Source: an uncultured Eubacteriales bacterium (GTDB taxonomy: Bacteria; Bacillota; Clostridia; Oscillospirales; CAG-272). From it: a stretch of 16,668 nucleotides of DNA. Of this stretch, positions 1 through 7,424 are shown in pieces. The notes under the pieces were generated by a model, which saw only the letters and a list, made by a program, of their open reading frames with translations, had not been told where the DNA came from and ran no database searches. A program made the translations under genes and the position numbers. The stretch is from contig URHR01000044.1 in assembly GCA_900547725.1 (NCBI GenBank), positions 1 through 16,668 on the forward strand. Reading direction: 5' to 3'. Each line of letters starts with the position of its first letter. Position 1 is the stretch's first letter.

Positions 1-2
1 TT

Positions 3-79
<77 letters not shown>

Positions 80-106
80 ATATTCTGTTTCTCCGATCCG
101 ACCCGA

Positions 107-195
107 TGGTGCCGGTGACCGGGATCGAACCGGTACGATGCTCTCGCATCACGGGATTTTAAGTCCCGGGCGTCTGCCTGTTCCGCCACACCGGC
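107..195 (-). tRNA. tRNA-Leu (anticodon TAA)
   Basis: The minus strand gives an 89-nt class II tRNA. The acceptor GCCGGTG pairs with CACCGGC, the anticodon is TAA in a CCGGG/TCCCG stem, there is a long variable arm containing a GATGC/GCATC hairpin, the T arm carries GGTTCGATC, and CCA is encoded at 107-109. The long variable arm together with TAA identifies leucine. It is the first gene after the promoter at 242-270. Confidence 0.95.
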
Positions 196-241
196 GTTAC
201 ACACCCTCGGAGCCTGCTTTCCTTTTCGGTTCGCATTTATT

Positions 242-270
242 ATTATATCACGTTCCGCTCCTTTTGTCAA
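242..270 (-). promoter_or_regulatory. Consensus promoter for the tRNA pair
   Basis: On the minus strand, TTGACA (265-270) and TATAAT (242-247) are separated by exactly 17 bases. This is a perfect sigma-A/sigma-70 type promoter, about 45 bases upstream of the tRNA-Leu 5' end. It fits strong constitutive tRNA expression. Confidence 0.88.
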
Positions 271-319
271 TATGTTTTTTGAAAAAAGTTCGCTTTTCTC
301 AAAACTTTTTCTTTTGCCC

Positions 320-348
320 TTGACTTTTTCTTCCGCTCGGGTTACAAT
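320..348 (+). promoter_or_regulatory. Promoter for trmO
   Basis: TTGACT (320-325), a 17-base spacer and TACAAT (343-348) lie 32 bases before the trmO start codon. The promoter diverges from the tRNA promoter at 242-270. A ribosome binding site AAGGAG (368-373) follows, seven bases from the ATG. Confidence 0.8.
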
Positions 349-380
349 ATAGGGGAGTTGATTCTCCAAGGAGACTGTTT

Positions 381-1091
381 ATGAAGCGTTCTTTGTCCGA
401 CGGCGGGTTCGTTTGCCGTCCCATTGCCTACATCCGAACCGATTTCCCCGAAAAATTCGGCATTCCGCGCCAGAGCGGTCTGCTCCCCGAACTGGAAGCG
501 CGTATCGTTTTTCTGCCCGCGTTCCGCAATCCGGACGCGCTGCGCGGCATCACGGGCTTTTCGCATCTCTGGCTGCTTTGGGACTTTTCCGCCGTACCGC
601 ACAATGCAAAATTTCAGCCGATGGTTCGACCGCCGCGCCTTGGCGGGAACACGCCCGTCGGGGTGTTTGCCTCCCGCTCGCCATTCCGACCCAATCCGAT
701 CGGGTTGTCCTCGGTTCGTCTGCTTCGGTTGGAGGAGACCGAGGCGCAGGGGAGCGTTTTGGTCGTTGGCGGCGCGGATCTGATGGACGGAACGCCGATC
801 CTCGACATCAAGCCGTACCTGCCCTACACCGACTGTCATGTGGGTGCGAGCGGCGGCTTTGCAGAGCCTGCCATGGCGCACCGGTTGGAGGTGGACTTTC
901 CGCCCGCATTGTGTGATCTGCTCCCTGCGGAAAAGCGCGCTTCGGCCCGGCTTCTCTTGGAGAACGACCCGCGCCCGTCCTATCAGGACGACCCCTCCCG
1001 CGAATACGGGGTCAGTTTTGCGGGGTGGAACATCCTGTTTTGTGTGTCGGGGGATCGCCTGACGGTTACGGGGATGGAGTCGCTTGTCTGA
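381..1091 (+). CDS. trmO: tRNA (N6-threonylcarbamoyladenosine(37)-N6)-methyltransferase TrmO (TsaA/YaeB family)
   Basis: The 236-residue protein matches the length of E. coli TrmO, which uses S-adenosylmethionine to add an N6-methyl group to t6A37 in certain tRNAs. The N-terminal domain (about 11-160) has the family pattern: RPIAYIRTDF at the start, GITGFSHLWLLWDF around 56-69, and the signature SRSPFRPNPIGLS at 98-110. LMDGTPILDIKPYLPY comes near the domain end. A shorter C-terminal domain (about 165-236) is also typical of the family. The ATG has a clear AAGGAG site seven bases upstream and its own promoter. The gene diverges from two tRNA genes, which fits a tRNA-related role but does not prove a shared regulation. 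No obvious terminator follows, so the next gene may be co-transcribed. Identification is by family motifs; the substrate tRNA cannot be read from sequence. Confidence 0.9.
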   Translation: MKRSLSDGGFVCRPIAYIRTDFPEKFGIPRQSGLLPELEARIVFLPAFRNPDALRGITGFSHLWLLWDFSAVPHNAKFQPMVRPPRLGGNTPVGVFASRSPFRPNPIGLSSVRLLRLEETEAQGSVLVVGGADLMDGTPILDIKPYLPYTDCHVGASGGFAEPAMAHRLEVDFPPALCDLLPAEKRASARLLLENDPRPSYQDDPSREYGVSFAGWNILFCVSGDRLTVTGMESLV

Positions 1092-1283
1092 CATCCCTCC
1101 CCGAACGGAGTCCGGGTAAACGGTTGGTAATCCCGTTATGAGATTTACCGTGCGGAGAAAATATTGAAAACGGAGGATGACTACGGGAAAGCCGAAGAAT
1201 TTTTTTGCGGTATGAAGTCCCAAAGGCGCATACAGCGAAAATCGCTTTCTCTCTTTCCCGAAGTTCCCGAAGAAAGGATTTTT

Positions 1284-1802
1284 ATGCTCAGTGAAAAAGA
1301 AATAACAGAAGGTTTTGAAGATTATAAAAAATTCCGGCATCTGTACCTGACCGCTTTTCCGAAAGAGGAGCGCGTTCCGGCAAAATATCTGATGAAACAC
1401 AACGACGAAAGCGAGTTGATCGCCTGTTACGACGGCGAGACTTTTTGCGGGTTTTATTCAACGCTCACGTTCGGAGATATCACACATATTCTGTTTCTTG
1501 CAATTGCGGAAAATCTTCGCGACCACGGATACGGCTCGCAGATTCTCCGATTGGTATCCGCCCGTTATCCCGGCAACAGAATCATTCTTGATATCGAGGC
1601 GGAGGATCCTTCGGCGCCGAATGCCGAACAGAGAACGAAGCGCAGGGCATTCTACGAAAGAAACGGTTATACCGATTCGGGGATTGCCTATGAATGGAAG
1701 GGCGTTCCGTACCGTATCCTGATCCGGAACGGGAGTATTTCGAAGGCGGAATTTGATGCTTTCTGGGATAACCTTGACGAAGTCCGCAGAAAGGAAATGT
1801 GA
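1284..1802 (+). CDS. GNAT-family N-acetyltransferase
   Basis: A 172-residue protein of the GCN5-related acetyltransferase fold, which transfers an acetyl group from acetyl-CoA to an amine. The acetyl-CoA pyrophosphate-binding motif is seen as LRDHGYGSQIL (R-x-x-G-x-G). A hydrophobic strand, ITHILFLAIAEN, comes before it, and the late RRAFYERNGY segment is the usual motif B region. I chose the ATG at 1284 because AAAGGA sits five bases upstream and the family homology begins here. The frame is open back to a TTG at 1164, but that extension is low-complexity, lacks a good ribosome binding site and looks like leader. The 192 bases between trmO and this start hold one hairpin (GGTAAA at 1115-1120 with TTTACC at 1144-1149) and no convincing promoter, so read-through from trmO is likely. 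The substrate is unknown. Confidence 0.82.
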   Translation: MLSEKEITEGFEDYKKFRHLYLTAFPKEERVPAKYLMKHNDESELIACYDGETFCGFYSTLTFGDITHILFLAIAENLRDHGYGSQILRLVSARYPGNRIILDIEAEDPSAPNAEQRTKRRAFYERNGYTDSGIAYEWKGVPYRILIRNGSISKAEFDAFWDNLDEVRRKEM

Positions 1803-1844
1803 ATGCGGGAAGGGGAGACGGTTTTCGATTTTTCCATAGGAAAG

Positions 1845-1884
1845 AAGGGGTGACGGTTGCCTGTAAGCTGAACCGTCACCCCTT
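1845..1884. terminator. Bidirectional terminator-like hairpin between convergent genes
   Basis: A perfect 14-bp inverted repeat (1845-1858 with 1871-1884) with a 12-base loop lies between the stop of the acetyltransferase gene and the stop of plsX. The minus-strand side is followed by a short T-rich run (CTTCTTTCC) and the plus side by a weaker one. Placement between convergent genes argues for termination in both directions. Confidence 0.7.
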
Positions 1885-1893
1885 CGGGCATTC

Positions 1894-2859
1894 TTATTTG
1901 CACGCCGCTTCCACGCGTTCGGTGAAACCGTTTTGGCAGAGCGTTGCCATGCGCAGAAGCATGGCGGTTACCGCGTCGCCCGTTGCAGAGCCGTGCCCCT
2001 TCATGACGGGGGCTTTGACCCCAAGCAGAATTGCGCCGCCCTGCGTGTTGTAGTCGTACTTTTCGCGGACTGCGGAAAGCGCTTCCCGCACCGCTTCGGG
2101 CGCATCCGGGAGACGTTCTTCCAGTTCGGCGATCACGGCTTTTGCCACGCCCTCGATGGATTTGAGCAGGATGTTCCCGTGGAAGCCGTCGCAGACGATG
2201 ACGTCGGTCGTGCCTGCGAGCGCCGCAGTCGGCTCGATGTTGCCGAGGAAGCGGATCGGCAGCGTGTGCAGCAGTTGGTTTGCTTCCTTGACCGCCTCGC
2301 ACCCCTTGGTGTCCTCTGCGCCGTTGGAGAGCAGGGAGATGCGCGGCGATTCGTAGCCGATGCTTTTCATGTACGCGTCGCCGAGATGGGCAAAGGACGC
2401 GTACAGTTCGGGGCGGCTGTCAATGTTCGCGCCGCAGTCCAGAAGCAGGAGCGGATCGCCGTGCGCGTTTTTCAGCTCCACGGCGAGAATCGGGCGCAAG
2501 CCGCGCAACTTGCCGAGCAGCATGATCGAGCAGACCAATACCGCTCCCGTTGCGCCGCAGGTTACCACACCGGCGGCTTTTTTGTCGCGCACCAGTTCCA
2601 TCGCGCGCACCAGGGACGCGTCGGTGTTCCTGTAGCCCTCCATCGGGTTGTCGTAGTTGGTCAGCGCCGCAGGGGAGTCGACCAGTTCATACCGCCCCGC
2701 AAGGGTCGGTTCTGCGTCGGTCAGCGGGGCAAGTGCGTCCCGATGTCCGCAAAGATAGAGAAACAGTTCGGCATTCCGCTTCAGCGCCGAGAGAGCGCCG
2801 CGGCAGAGTTCGCGCTCGTCGGTGTCTGCGCCGAGCAGGTCAACAGCCAGTGAAATCAT
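1894..2859 (-). CDS. plsX: Phosphate acyltransferase PlsX
   Basis: PlsX moves an acyl chain from acyl-ACP to inorganic phosphate, giving acyl-phosphate, the donor for PlsY in phospholipid synthesis. At 321 residues it is close to the usual 330. Family landmarks are visible: an N-terminal VDLLGAD (usually DAMGGD), DNPMEGYRNTDASLVRAM near 70-87, VTCGATGAVLV (the conserved SAGNTGA region), LLLDCGANIDSRPE, LLSNGAEDTKG and VCDGFHGNILLKS. The ATG at 2859 overlaps the preceding gene's stop by four bases (ATGA), with AAGGAG eight bases upstream, so translational coupling is likely. It is the last gene of the operon. The changed N-terminal motif (Leu-Leu for Ala-Met, Ala for the second Gly) is a mild departure. 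PlsX next to fab genes is a classical Firmicute arrangement. Confidence 0.93.
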   Translation of the reverse strand: MISLAVDLLGADTDERELCRGALSALKRNAELFLYLCGHRDALAPLTDAEPTLAGRYELVDSPAALTNYDNPMEGYRNTDASLVRAMELVRDKKAAGVVTCGATGAVLVCSIMLLGKLRGLRPILAVELKNAHGDPLLLLDCGANIDSRPELYASFAHLGDAYMKSIGYESPRISLLSNGAEDTKGCEAVKEANQLLHTLPIRFLGNIEPTAALAGTTDVIVCDGFHGNILLKSIEGVAKAVIAELEERLPDAPEAVREALSAVREKYDYNTQGGAILLGVKAPVMKGHGSATGDAVTAMLLRMATLCQNGFTERVEAACK

Positions 2860-3602
2860 CTGCTTGTCTCCTTGATCCCGTCGCCGCTTTCGCGCTCCCG
2901 CCGCCAGACGTTTTCAAGAATGGTCCGGTAAACGGCAGAGGAGAAGGGCGGGCGGGTGATATCCCGGATTGTTTCGGGAGAGAGCGTTTCGCCCACGGCG
3001 TATTCCGCGCCTGCGGCGGTGAATTTTGCAACCGAACGGTCAACGCGTGCGCCGCCGTTGTCAATCATGGTCTTGTACTGCGGGCAGAGGATGGGCAGGA
3101 AATTGCCTTTGCCGAGAATGAGGTCGAATTCCCGCAGAATCGGGTCGTAGACCTCGTTCGTCTCGTTGTAGGCGCAACCCGAGATCAGGATGAATCTGCG
3201 ATCCGCCTTCGGATACCGGAAGGTGTGCGCCGGTTCGCCGTTCTGTGGGGTGTTCTGCCCGTGGTACGCCATGACCATGGAGAGCAGGCGATCCATCATG
3301 ACTTTGAACTGCCCGGGGATGCCGAAATAGTAGAGCGGGAAGGAGGCGATGAGGATATCCGAGGCAAGGATTTTTTCCTTGAGCGCGGGGATGTCGTCGT
3401 TTTTGATAACGCATTCGCCCTCGGTTCTCCCCCAACAGGAGAGGCAACCGAGGCAGGGGCGGATGTTCAGCGCCGCCACGTGAACCGTTTCGGCTTCGTA
3501 GTTTCCGCTTGACAGCATACCCCGCACAAAAGCGTTGGTCGCCACCATCGTGGTGCTTTTTTCTTTGTGGGGACTGCCGTTGAGAATCAGAATCTTCCGC
3601 AT
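2856..3602 (-). CDS. Flavodoxin-fold NAD(P)H-dependent oxidoreductase with iron-sulfur-flavoprotein-like cysteines
   Basis: A 248-residue member of the NADPH-dependent FMN reductase / iron-sulfur flavoprotein group. The FMN phosphate loop is seen at the start (ILILNGSPHKEKSTT) and the second flavin-contact region is SFPLYYFGIPGQFKVMMDR. Between them is a compact cluster C50-x2-C53-x2-C56-x7-C64 followed by an acidic DD pair. This resembles the cluster-binding motif of iron-sulfur flavoproteins, though many relatives keep these cysteines without a proven cluster. I chose the ATG at 3602, one base beyond the accA stop, because the core fold begins MRKILILNGS; the frame extends 19 residues further upstream inside accA with no reason to use it. 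The gene sits between accA and plsX and overlaps plsX by four bases, so it is made with the fatty-acid enzymes. Its electron donor, acceptor and role in the pathway are unknown. It has no resemblance to known enoyl reductases FabI, FabK, FabL or FabV. Confidence 0.8.
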   Translation of the reverse strand: MRKILILNGSPHKEKSTTMVATNAFVRGMLSSGNYEAETVHVAALNIRPCLGCLSCWGRTEGECVIKNDDIPALKEKILASDILIASFPLYYFGIPGQFKVMMDRLLSMVMAYHGQNTPQNGEPAHTFRYPKADRRFILISGCAYNETNEVYDPILREFDLILGKGNFLPILCPQYKTMIDNGGARVDRSVAKFTAAGAEYAVGETLSPETIRDITRPPFSSAVYRTILENVWRRERESGDGIKETSR

Positions 3603-3603
3603 C

Positions 3604-4467
3604 TTACAGACTGAAGAAATGCCACTTGCGCAGGAAGGAATTCCGCGTGGAGTAGGCATCGTAGCGCCCGATTTTGCGGTACTTTTCTATGCGTTCCGCA
3701 ACCAGCTTCTCGTCGCTCAGGCGCGAGAGCGCGCGGAACTCTTCGGCAAGACTGTCACCGAGCGCGGACATAAAGGCTTCGCGCTCCGCTTCGTCGGTGA
3801 AATCTGCAGGCTCGGCAACCTTGCGCTCGATGATGCCCATCGAAAGCAGGTCGTCCGCCGTCAGGCGCAGATGCTCCGCCGCTTCGGGCGCGCGCGCGGG
3901 ATCTTTGAACAGGATGCTCGCGCAGGATTCGGGGGAAATGACCGAATAGTAGGCGTTTTCAAGCATCCACACGCGGTCGGCAACCGCCAGAGCCAGTGCT
4001 CCGCCGCTTCCGCCCTCGCCGATCATCAGCGAGATGACCGGAGTTTTGACGGTGGAAAGCTCGTAAAGGTTCTGCGCAATTGCTTCGCCTGCGCCTCTCT
4101 CCTCTGCACCCTTTCCGCAGTTTGCGCCCTGCGTGTCGACAAAGCAGATCACGGGGCGGTGGAATTTCTCCGCCTCGCGGATCAGGCGCAGCGCCTTGCG
4201 GTAGCCCTCGGGGAGCACGCAACCGAAATTGCGGTACATCCGCTCATGCAGATCGCGCCCTTTTTCAATACCGATCACCGTCACGGGCATTCCGCGCAGT
4301 TTGGCAATGCCGCCCACAATGGCGTGGTCGTCCGCAAAGGCGCGGTCACCGTGCAGTTCGCAGAAATCGGTGAAAAGCGAAGGGGAGGTGATGTAGTCCA
4401 TCGAGGTCGCCCGACCGTTGCGGCGGGTGCGACAGATGCGTTCGTAGACCGATTGATTCTCTTCCAT
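3604..4467 (-). CDS. accA: Acetyl-CoA carboxylase carboxyltransferase subunit alpha
   Basis: AccA pairs with AccD to transfer the carboxyl group from carboxybiotin on AccB to acetyl-CoA, making malonyl-CoA. The crotonase-type core is clear: ELHGDRAFADDHAIVGGIA, then IGIEKGRD, MYRNFGCVLPEGYRKALRL, FVDTQGANCGKGAEERG and the glycine-rich oxyanion-hole segment IGEGGSGGALALAVADRV near 149-166. It ends in the usual helical tail. At 287 residues it is somewhat shorter than E. coli AccA (319), mainly at the N-terminal helical region. ANCGKGAEERG replaces the commoner AYPGIGAEERG. A strong AAGGAGG site lies six bases before the ATG. It starts 11 bases after accD and ends one base before the flavoprotein gene. 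AccB and AccC are not in the window and must be encoded elsewhere. Confidence 0.94.
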   Translation of the reverse strand: MEENQSVYERICRTRRNGRATSMDYITSPSLFTDFCELHGDRAFADDHAIVGGIAKLRGMPVTVIGIEKGRDLHERMYRNFGCVLPEGYRKALRLIREAEKFHRPVICFVDTQGANCGKGAEERGAGEAIAQNLYELSTVKTPVISLMIGEGGSGGALALAVADRVWMLENAYYSVISPESCASILFKDPARAPEAAEHLRLTADDLLSMGIIERKVAEPADFTDEAEREAFMSALGDSLAEEFRALSRLSDEKLVAERIEKYRKIGRYDAYSTRNSFLRKWHFFSL

Positions 4468-4478
4468 AACAGACCTCC

Positions 4479-5297
4479 TTATTGCGGCTCGTGAAGCGAG
4501 AGAAGCCGCCCGATGTGAATGCGCTGCTCTTCCCGCGGCAGGATTTCGTCCAGAAAGCCGTTCCGAAGCTGAAATTCGGCGGTCTGGAATTCGTCGGGGA
4601 GTTTTTCGCCCGTGACCTGTTCGACCACGCGCTTGCCCGCAAAACCGATGCGGGCGTTCGGCTCGGAGAAGATGATATCGCCGAGCATGGCAAAGGACGC
4701 GGTCACGCCGCCCATGGTGGGGTCGGTCAGACCGACGATGTAAAGCAGACCCGCGTCGCTGTGGCGCTTGACCGCGCCCGAAACCTTTGCCATCTGCATC
4801 AGGGACAGCATACCCTCCTGCATCCGCGCGCCGCCCGAGACGGTAAATCCGACCACGGGCAGGCGGTTTTTCAGCGCGTACTCAAACAGCGCCGTGATGC
4901 GGTCGCCGACCACAGTTCCCATCGAGCCGAGCATGAATTCGGGGTTCATCACGAAGATCGCGGTCTTTTGCCCTTCAATTCTGGTCACGCCGCAGAGAAC
5001 GCCTTCGTTTTCCCGGCTTTTCGCTTTTGCGGACGTGTATTTTTCCCGATAGTCGGGGAAGCCGAGCGGGTCGGTGAAAACCTCCTCGCCGAACAGCTCC
5101 TCAAAGGTGTCGGTATCCGAGAGCAGATCGATCCGTACCCGCGCGGGCATGGGGATGTACGCGCCGCAAGAGGGGCAGACCCACAGGTGGGTGTCCAGTT
5201 CCTCTTCGGTAAAACTCTCCTTGCATTTCGGGCAGGTCTTGACCGAAAGACGCAGTGCGTCCTTCTCCCGCTCGTTGACTGCTTCAGCTATTGCCAT
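4479..5297 (-). CDS. accD: Acetyl-CoA carboxylase carboxyltransferase subunit beta
   Basis: The 272-residue protein has the diagnostic N-terminal zinc finger of AccD, C22-x2-C25 and C41-x2-C44 (TCPKCKESF and VCPSCGAYI). The carboxyltransferase core follows: GVTRIEGQKTAIFVMNPEFM, GSMGTVVGDRI, the oxyanion-hole segments VSGGARMQEGMLSLMQMAK and DPTMGGVTASFAMLGDI, and AEPNARIGFAG-like SEPNARIGFAGKRVVEQV. It acts with AccA in the cytoplasm to form malonyl-CoA. It begins six bases after the fabD stop and is followed 11 bases later by accA, consistent with stoichiometric co-expression. Confidence 0.95.
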   Translation of the reverse strand: MAIAEAVNEREKDALRLSVKTCPKCKESFTEEELDTHLWVCPSCGAYIPMPARVRIDLLSDTDTFEELFGEEVFTDPLGFPDYREKYTSAKAKSRENEGVLCGVTRIEGQKTAIFVMNPEFMLGSMGTVVGDRITALFEYALKNRLPVVGFTVSGGARMQEGMLSLMQMAKVSGAVKRHSDAGLLYIVGLTDPTMGGVTASFAMLGDIIFSEPNARIGFAGKRVVEQVTGEKLPDEFQTAEFQLRNGFLDEILPREEQRIHIGRLLSLHEPQ

Positions 5298-5303
5298 GAT
5301 CCA

Positions 5304-6230
5304 TCAATCTCCCAAAAGTTCTTTCAAAACCGCCTCGTAGGACGGGAAATCGTTCACCGTCAGCGCGGTTGCATCGGGCAGCGTGCGCCGGACAAACCCG
5401 GTCAGGGTCGCGCCCGCGCCGACCTCCACAAACGTATCGATGCCGTCCGCCGCCATTGCGCGTAAGGTGTCCTCCCAGCGCACCGCGTGGCAGACCTGCT
5501 CCGAAAGCAGGGACGTGATGCCTTCGCGGTCGGCGGGGTAAAGTCCTGCTGTGCGGTTGGCGTAAACCGGAATCTGCGGGGCTTGCAGGGGCATTTTTTC
5601 AAGCGCCGTGCGCAGGACAGGCTCTACGTCCTTCATGTAGGGCGTGTGGAACGCGCCGCTGACGGGAAGCTTGACAGCACGTCCGCCCGCCGCCTTGATT
5701 GCTTCGCAGAACGCGTCGATCTCACCCGCATTGCCCGCGCAGGAGACCTGTCCCGGGCAGTTGTAGTTGACCGGCCAGACCTCGGAAAAGTCCGCGCAGG
5801 TCGCTTCCACGACCTCGGGGGTCAGCTTCAGCGCCGCCGCCATGCCGCCCGGGTGACGTGCGGATTCCGCCGCCATCGTTTCTCCGCGCAGAGAGACGAA
5901 ACGGAAGCCGTCCGCGTCGGTCATCACGCCCGCAAACGCGAGCGCGGGAATCTCGCCCAGCGAAAAGCCCGCAACCGCCGCAGGGACAACACCCGCCGTG
6001 ACAAGCGCCTGCGCGATGGCGTAATCGGTCAGATACAGGCAGGGTTGGGTGTTCTCGGTTTTCTTCAGCTCCTCGGGGTCGCCGGCAAAGCAAAGCCCCG
6101 TGACGCCCGGACGAAGGCTTTCGCCCATGTCGAATACCGCTTTTGCAACCGGCAGATGCTCTGCCATGTCCTTGCCCATGCCCACTGCCTGCGCGCCCTG
6201 ACCCGCAAACAGGAATGCGATTTTTTTCAT
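5304..6230 (-). CDS. fabD: Malonyl-CoA:ACP transacylase
   Basis: FabD transfers malonate from CoA to ACP to supply the elongating ketosynthase. The 308-residue protein has the GQGAQ loop at 10-14, the nucleophile elbow GFSLGE with Ser90, Arg115 (which binds the malonyl carboxylate) in SLRGETM, and catalytic His195 in GAFHTPYM. The residue before the serine is Phe instead of the textbook His (GHSLGE). The catalytic Ser-His-Arg set is otherwise intact and I expect an active enzyme. The start codon overlaps the fabZ stop by four bases (ATGA). AccD follows six bases after its stop. Confidence 0.94.
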   Translation of the reverse strand: MKKIAFLFAGQGAQAVGMGKDMAEHLPVAKAVFDMGESLRPGVTGLCFAGDPEELKKTENTQPCLYLTDYAIAQALVTAGVVPAAVAGFSLGEIPALAFAGVMTDADGFRFVSLRGETMAAESARHPGGMAAALKLTPEVVEATCADFSEVWPVNYNCPGQVSCAGNAGEIDAFCEAIKAAGGRAVKLPVSGAFHTPYMKDVEPVLRTALEKMPLQAPQIPVYANRTAGLYPADREGITSLLSEQVCHAVRWEDTLRAMAADGIDTFVEVGAGATLTGFVRRTLPDATALTVNDFPSYEAVLKELLGD

Positions 6231-6682
6231 GCGTTTTCTCCGTTTCCTTCAATTGCCGCGCGGGGCATGGCGGTAAACGCCAGACTGCCCTTGGCGCGGG
6301 TCTGCCCGTCCACGGTCACAACCGCGTCAAAGGAAATGAGCGGTCCGCCCGCGCTTTTCTTGGTTACGCTGATCGTCATCACGTCGCCCGGCAGAACAGG
6401 CTTCAGGAATTTGAAGCCATCGATCTTGAGCAGGACATAAAGCACGCTCTCATTGTCTCCCTCGCTTTCCACGGTCAGGGAGCAGAGTTGCGCGCAGGTC
6501 TCCGCAATCAGCACGCCCGGCAGAATCGGAGTGCCGGGGAAGTGACCCGCAAACCACGGGTCGTTGATCGAGACGGTCTTGGTTCCGACCGCCGACTGCC
6601 CCGGAACCAGTTCCGTGACCTTTTCGATCATCTGGAACGGGGGGCGCTGGCGCAGATTCTTCTGCACGTCGAAAATGTTCAT
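6227..6682 (-). CDS. fabZ: 3-hydroxyacyl-ACP dehydratase, FabZ type
   Basis: A 151-residue single hot-dog protein that removes water from 3-hydroxyacyl-ACP to give trans-2-enoyl-ACP. The active-site segment AGHFPGTPILPGVLIAET contains His47 and Glu61, the FabZ catalytic pair, and is followed by AQL. The N-terminal RPPFQMIEKVTELVPGQ is the usual start of the family. The ATG at 6682 shares one base with the fabG stop (TGATG), and its own stop overlaps fabD by four bases, so it is probably translationally coupled on both sides. The reading frame extends further upstream inside fabG, but that extension is out of phase with any homology. The C-terminal tail (about 138-151) is Ala/Gly/Asn-rich and variable. 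Confidence 0.93.
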   Translation of the reverse strand: MNIFDVQKNLRQRPPFQMIEKVTELVPGQSAVGTKTVSINDPWFAGHFPGTPILPGVLIAETCAQLCSLTVESEGDNESVLYVLLKIDGFKFLKPVLPGDVMTISVTKKSAGGPLISFDAVVTVDGQTRAKGSLAFTAMPRAAIEGNGENA

Positions 6683-7413
6683 CACAGCGAGATTCCTCCG
6701 TCCACGGTCAGAATCTGACCCGTCATGTATGCGCAGGTGTCCGACGCGAGCATCGAAACGATTCCCGCCACATCCTCCACGCGCCCGAGACGGTGCATCG
6801 GGATCGCGTCGAGATATTCCTTCTTCTTTTCCTCGGGAAGCGCGTCGAGCATTTCGGTCTCGATAAAGCCCGGAGCAACCGCATTCACGCGGATGCCGTA
6901 GGGGGCAAGCTCCTTCGCCATGGTCTGAGTCATGGAGTTGACCGCGCCCTTGGTCGCGCTGTATACGCACTGTCCGGGGAGCGCCAGAATGCCGCTGACC
7001 GAGGACATATTGATGATCACCCCGCTCTTCTTGCGGAACATCTTCAGCACCGCCTGCTGCGCGCAGTAGAGGTATCCCTTGACGTTGAGTTCCATGCATT
7101 TGTCGAGCGTTTCGGGCGTGAGCATCAGCAGGTATTCGTCCTTGACGATACCCGCGTTGTTGACCAGAACGTCGATCTGCCCGTAGGCCTTGGAAACGTC
7201 GCGCATCATCGCCCGGACTTCCTCCACCTTCGAGACATCGGCGCGGTAAAGCATTCCGTCGCCGCCGTTTTCACGGATGGTGTCCAGAACCTTCTGCGCT
7301 TCGGTATCGCTGTGCGCGTAGTTGACGACCACCGTATAGCCGTCCTGCGCCAGACGGATGGCGCAGGCGCGACCGATGCCGCGCGAAGCGCCTGTGACAA
7401 TTGCTACCTTCAT
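6682..7413 (-). CDS. fabG: 3-oxoacyl-ACP reductase
   Basis: A 243-residue short-chain dehydrogenase that reduces 3-oxoacyl-ACP with NADPH. The cofactor motif TGASRGIGRA lies at 7-16, NNAG at 85-88, and the catalytic residues Asn110, Ser138, Tyr151 and Lys155 occupy the same positions as in E. coli FabG. The NAVAPGFIETEM segment and C-terminal LTVDGGISL are also family hallmarks. It starts 11 bases after the double ketosynthase gene and its stop shares a base with the fabZ start. Operon context makes FabG a firmer call than a generic dehydrogenase. Confidence 0.94.
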   Translation of the reverse strand: MKVAIVTGASRGIGRACAIRLAQDGYTVVVNYAHSDTEAQKVLDTIRENGGDGMLYRADVSKVEEVRAMMRDVSKAYGQIDVLVNNAGIVKDEYLLMLTPETLDKCMELNVKGYLYCAQQAVLKMFRKKSGVIINMSSVSGILALPGQCVYSATKGAVNSMTQTMAKELAPYGIRVNAVAPGFIETEMLDALPEEKKKEYLDAIPMHRLGRVEDVAGIVSMLASDTCAYMTGQILTVDGGISL

Positions 7414-7424
7414 GTTGTCCTCCG

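Noticed and set aside
1164..1283. A 40-residue N-terminal extension of the acetyltransferase from a TTG
   Set aside because: No good ribosome binding site, no homology-like content, and a better ATG with AAAGGA exists at 1284.
342..1400. A 352-codon minus-strand frame opposite trmO
   Set aside because: It has no domain, overlaps the trmO promoter and runs through the acetyltransferase leader; trmO has clear family motifs.
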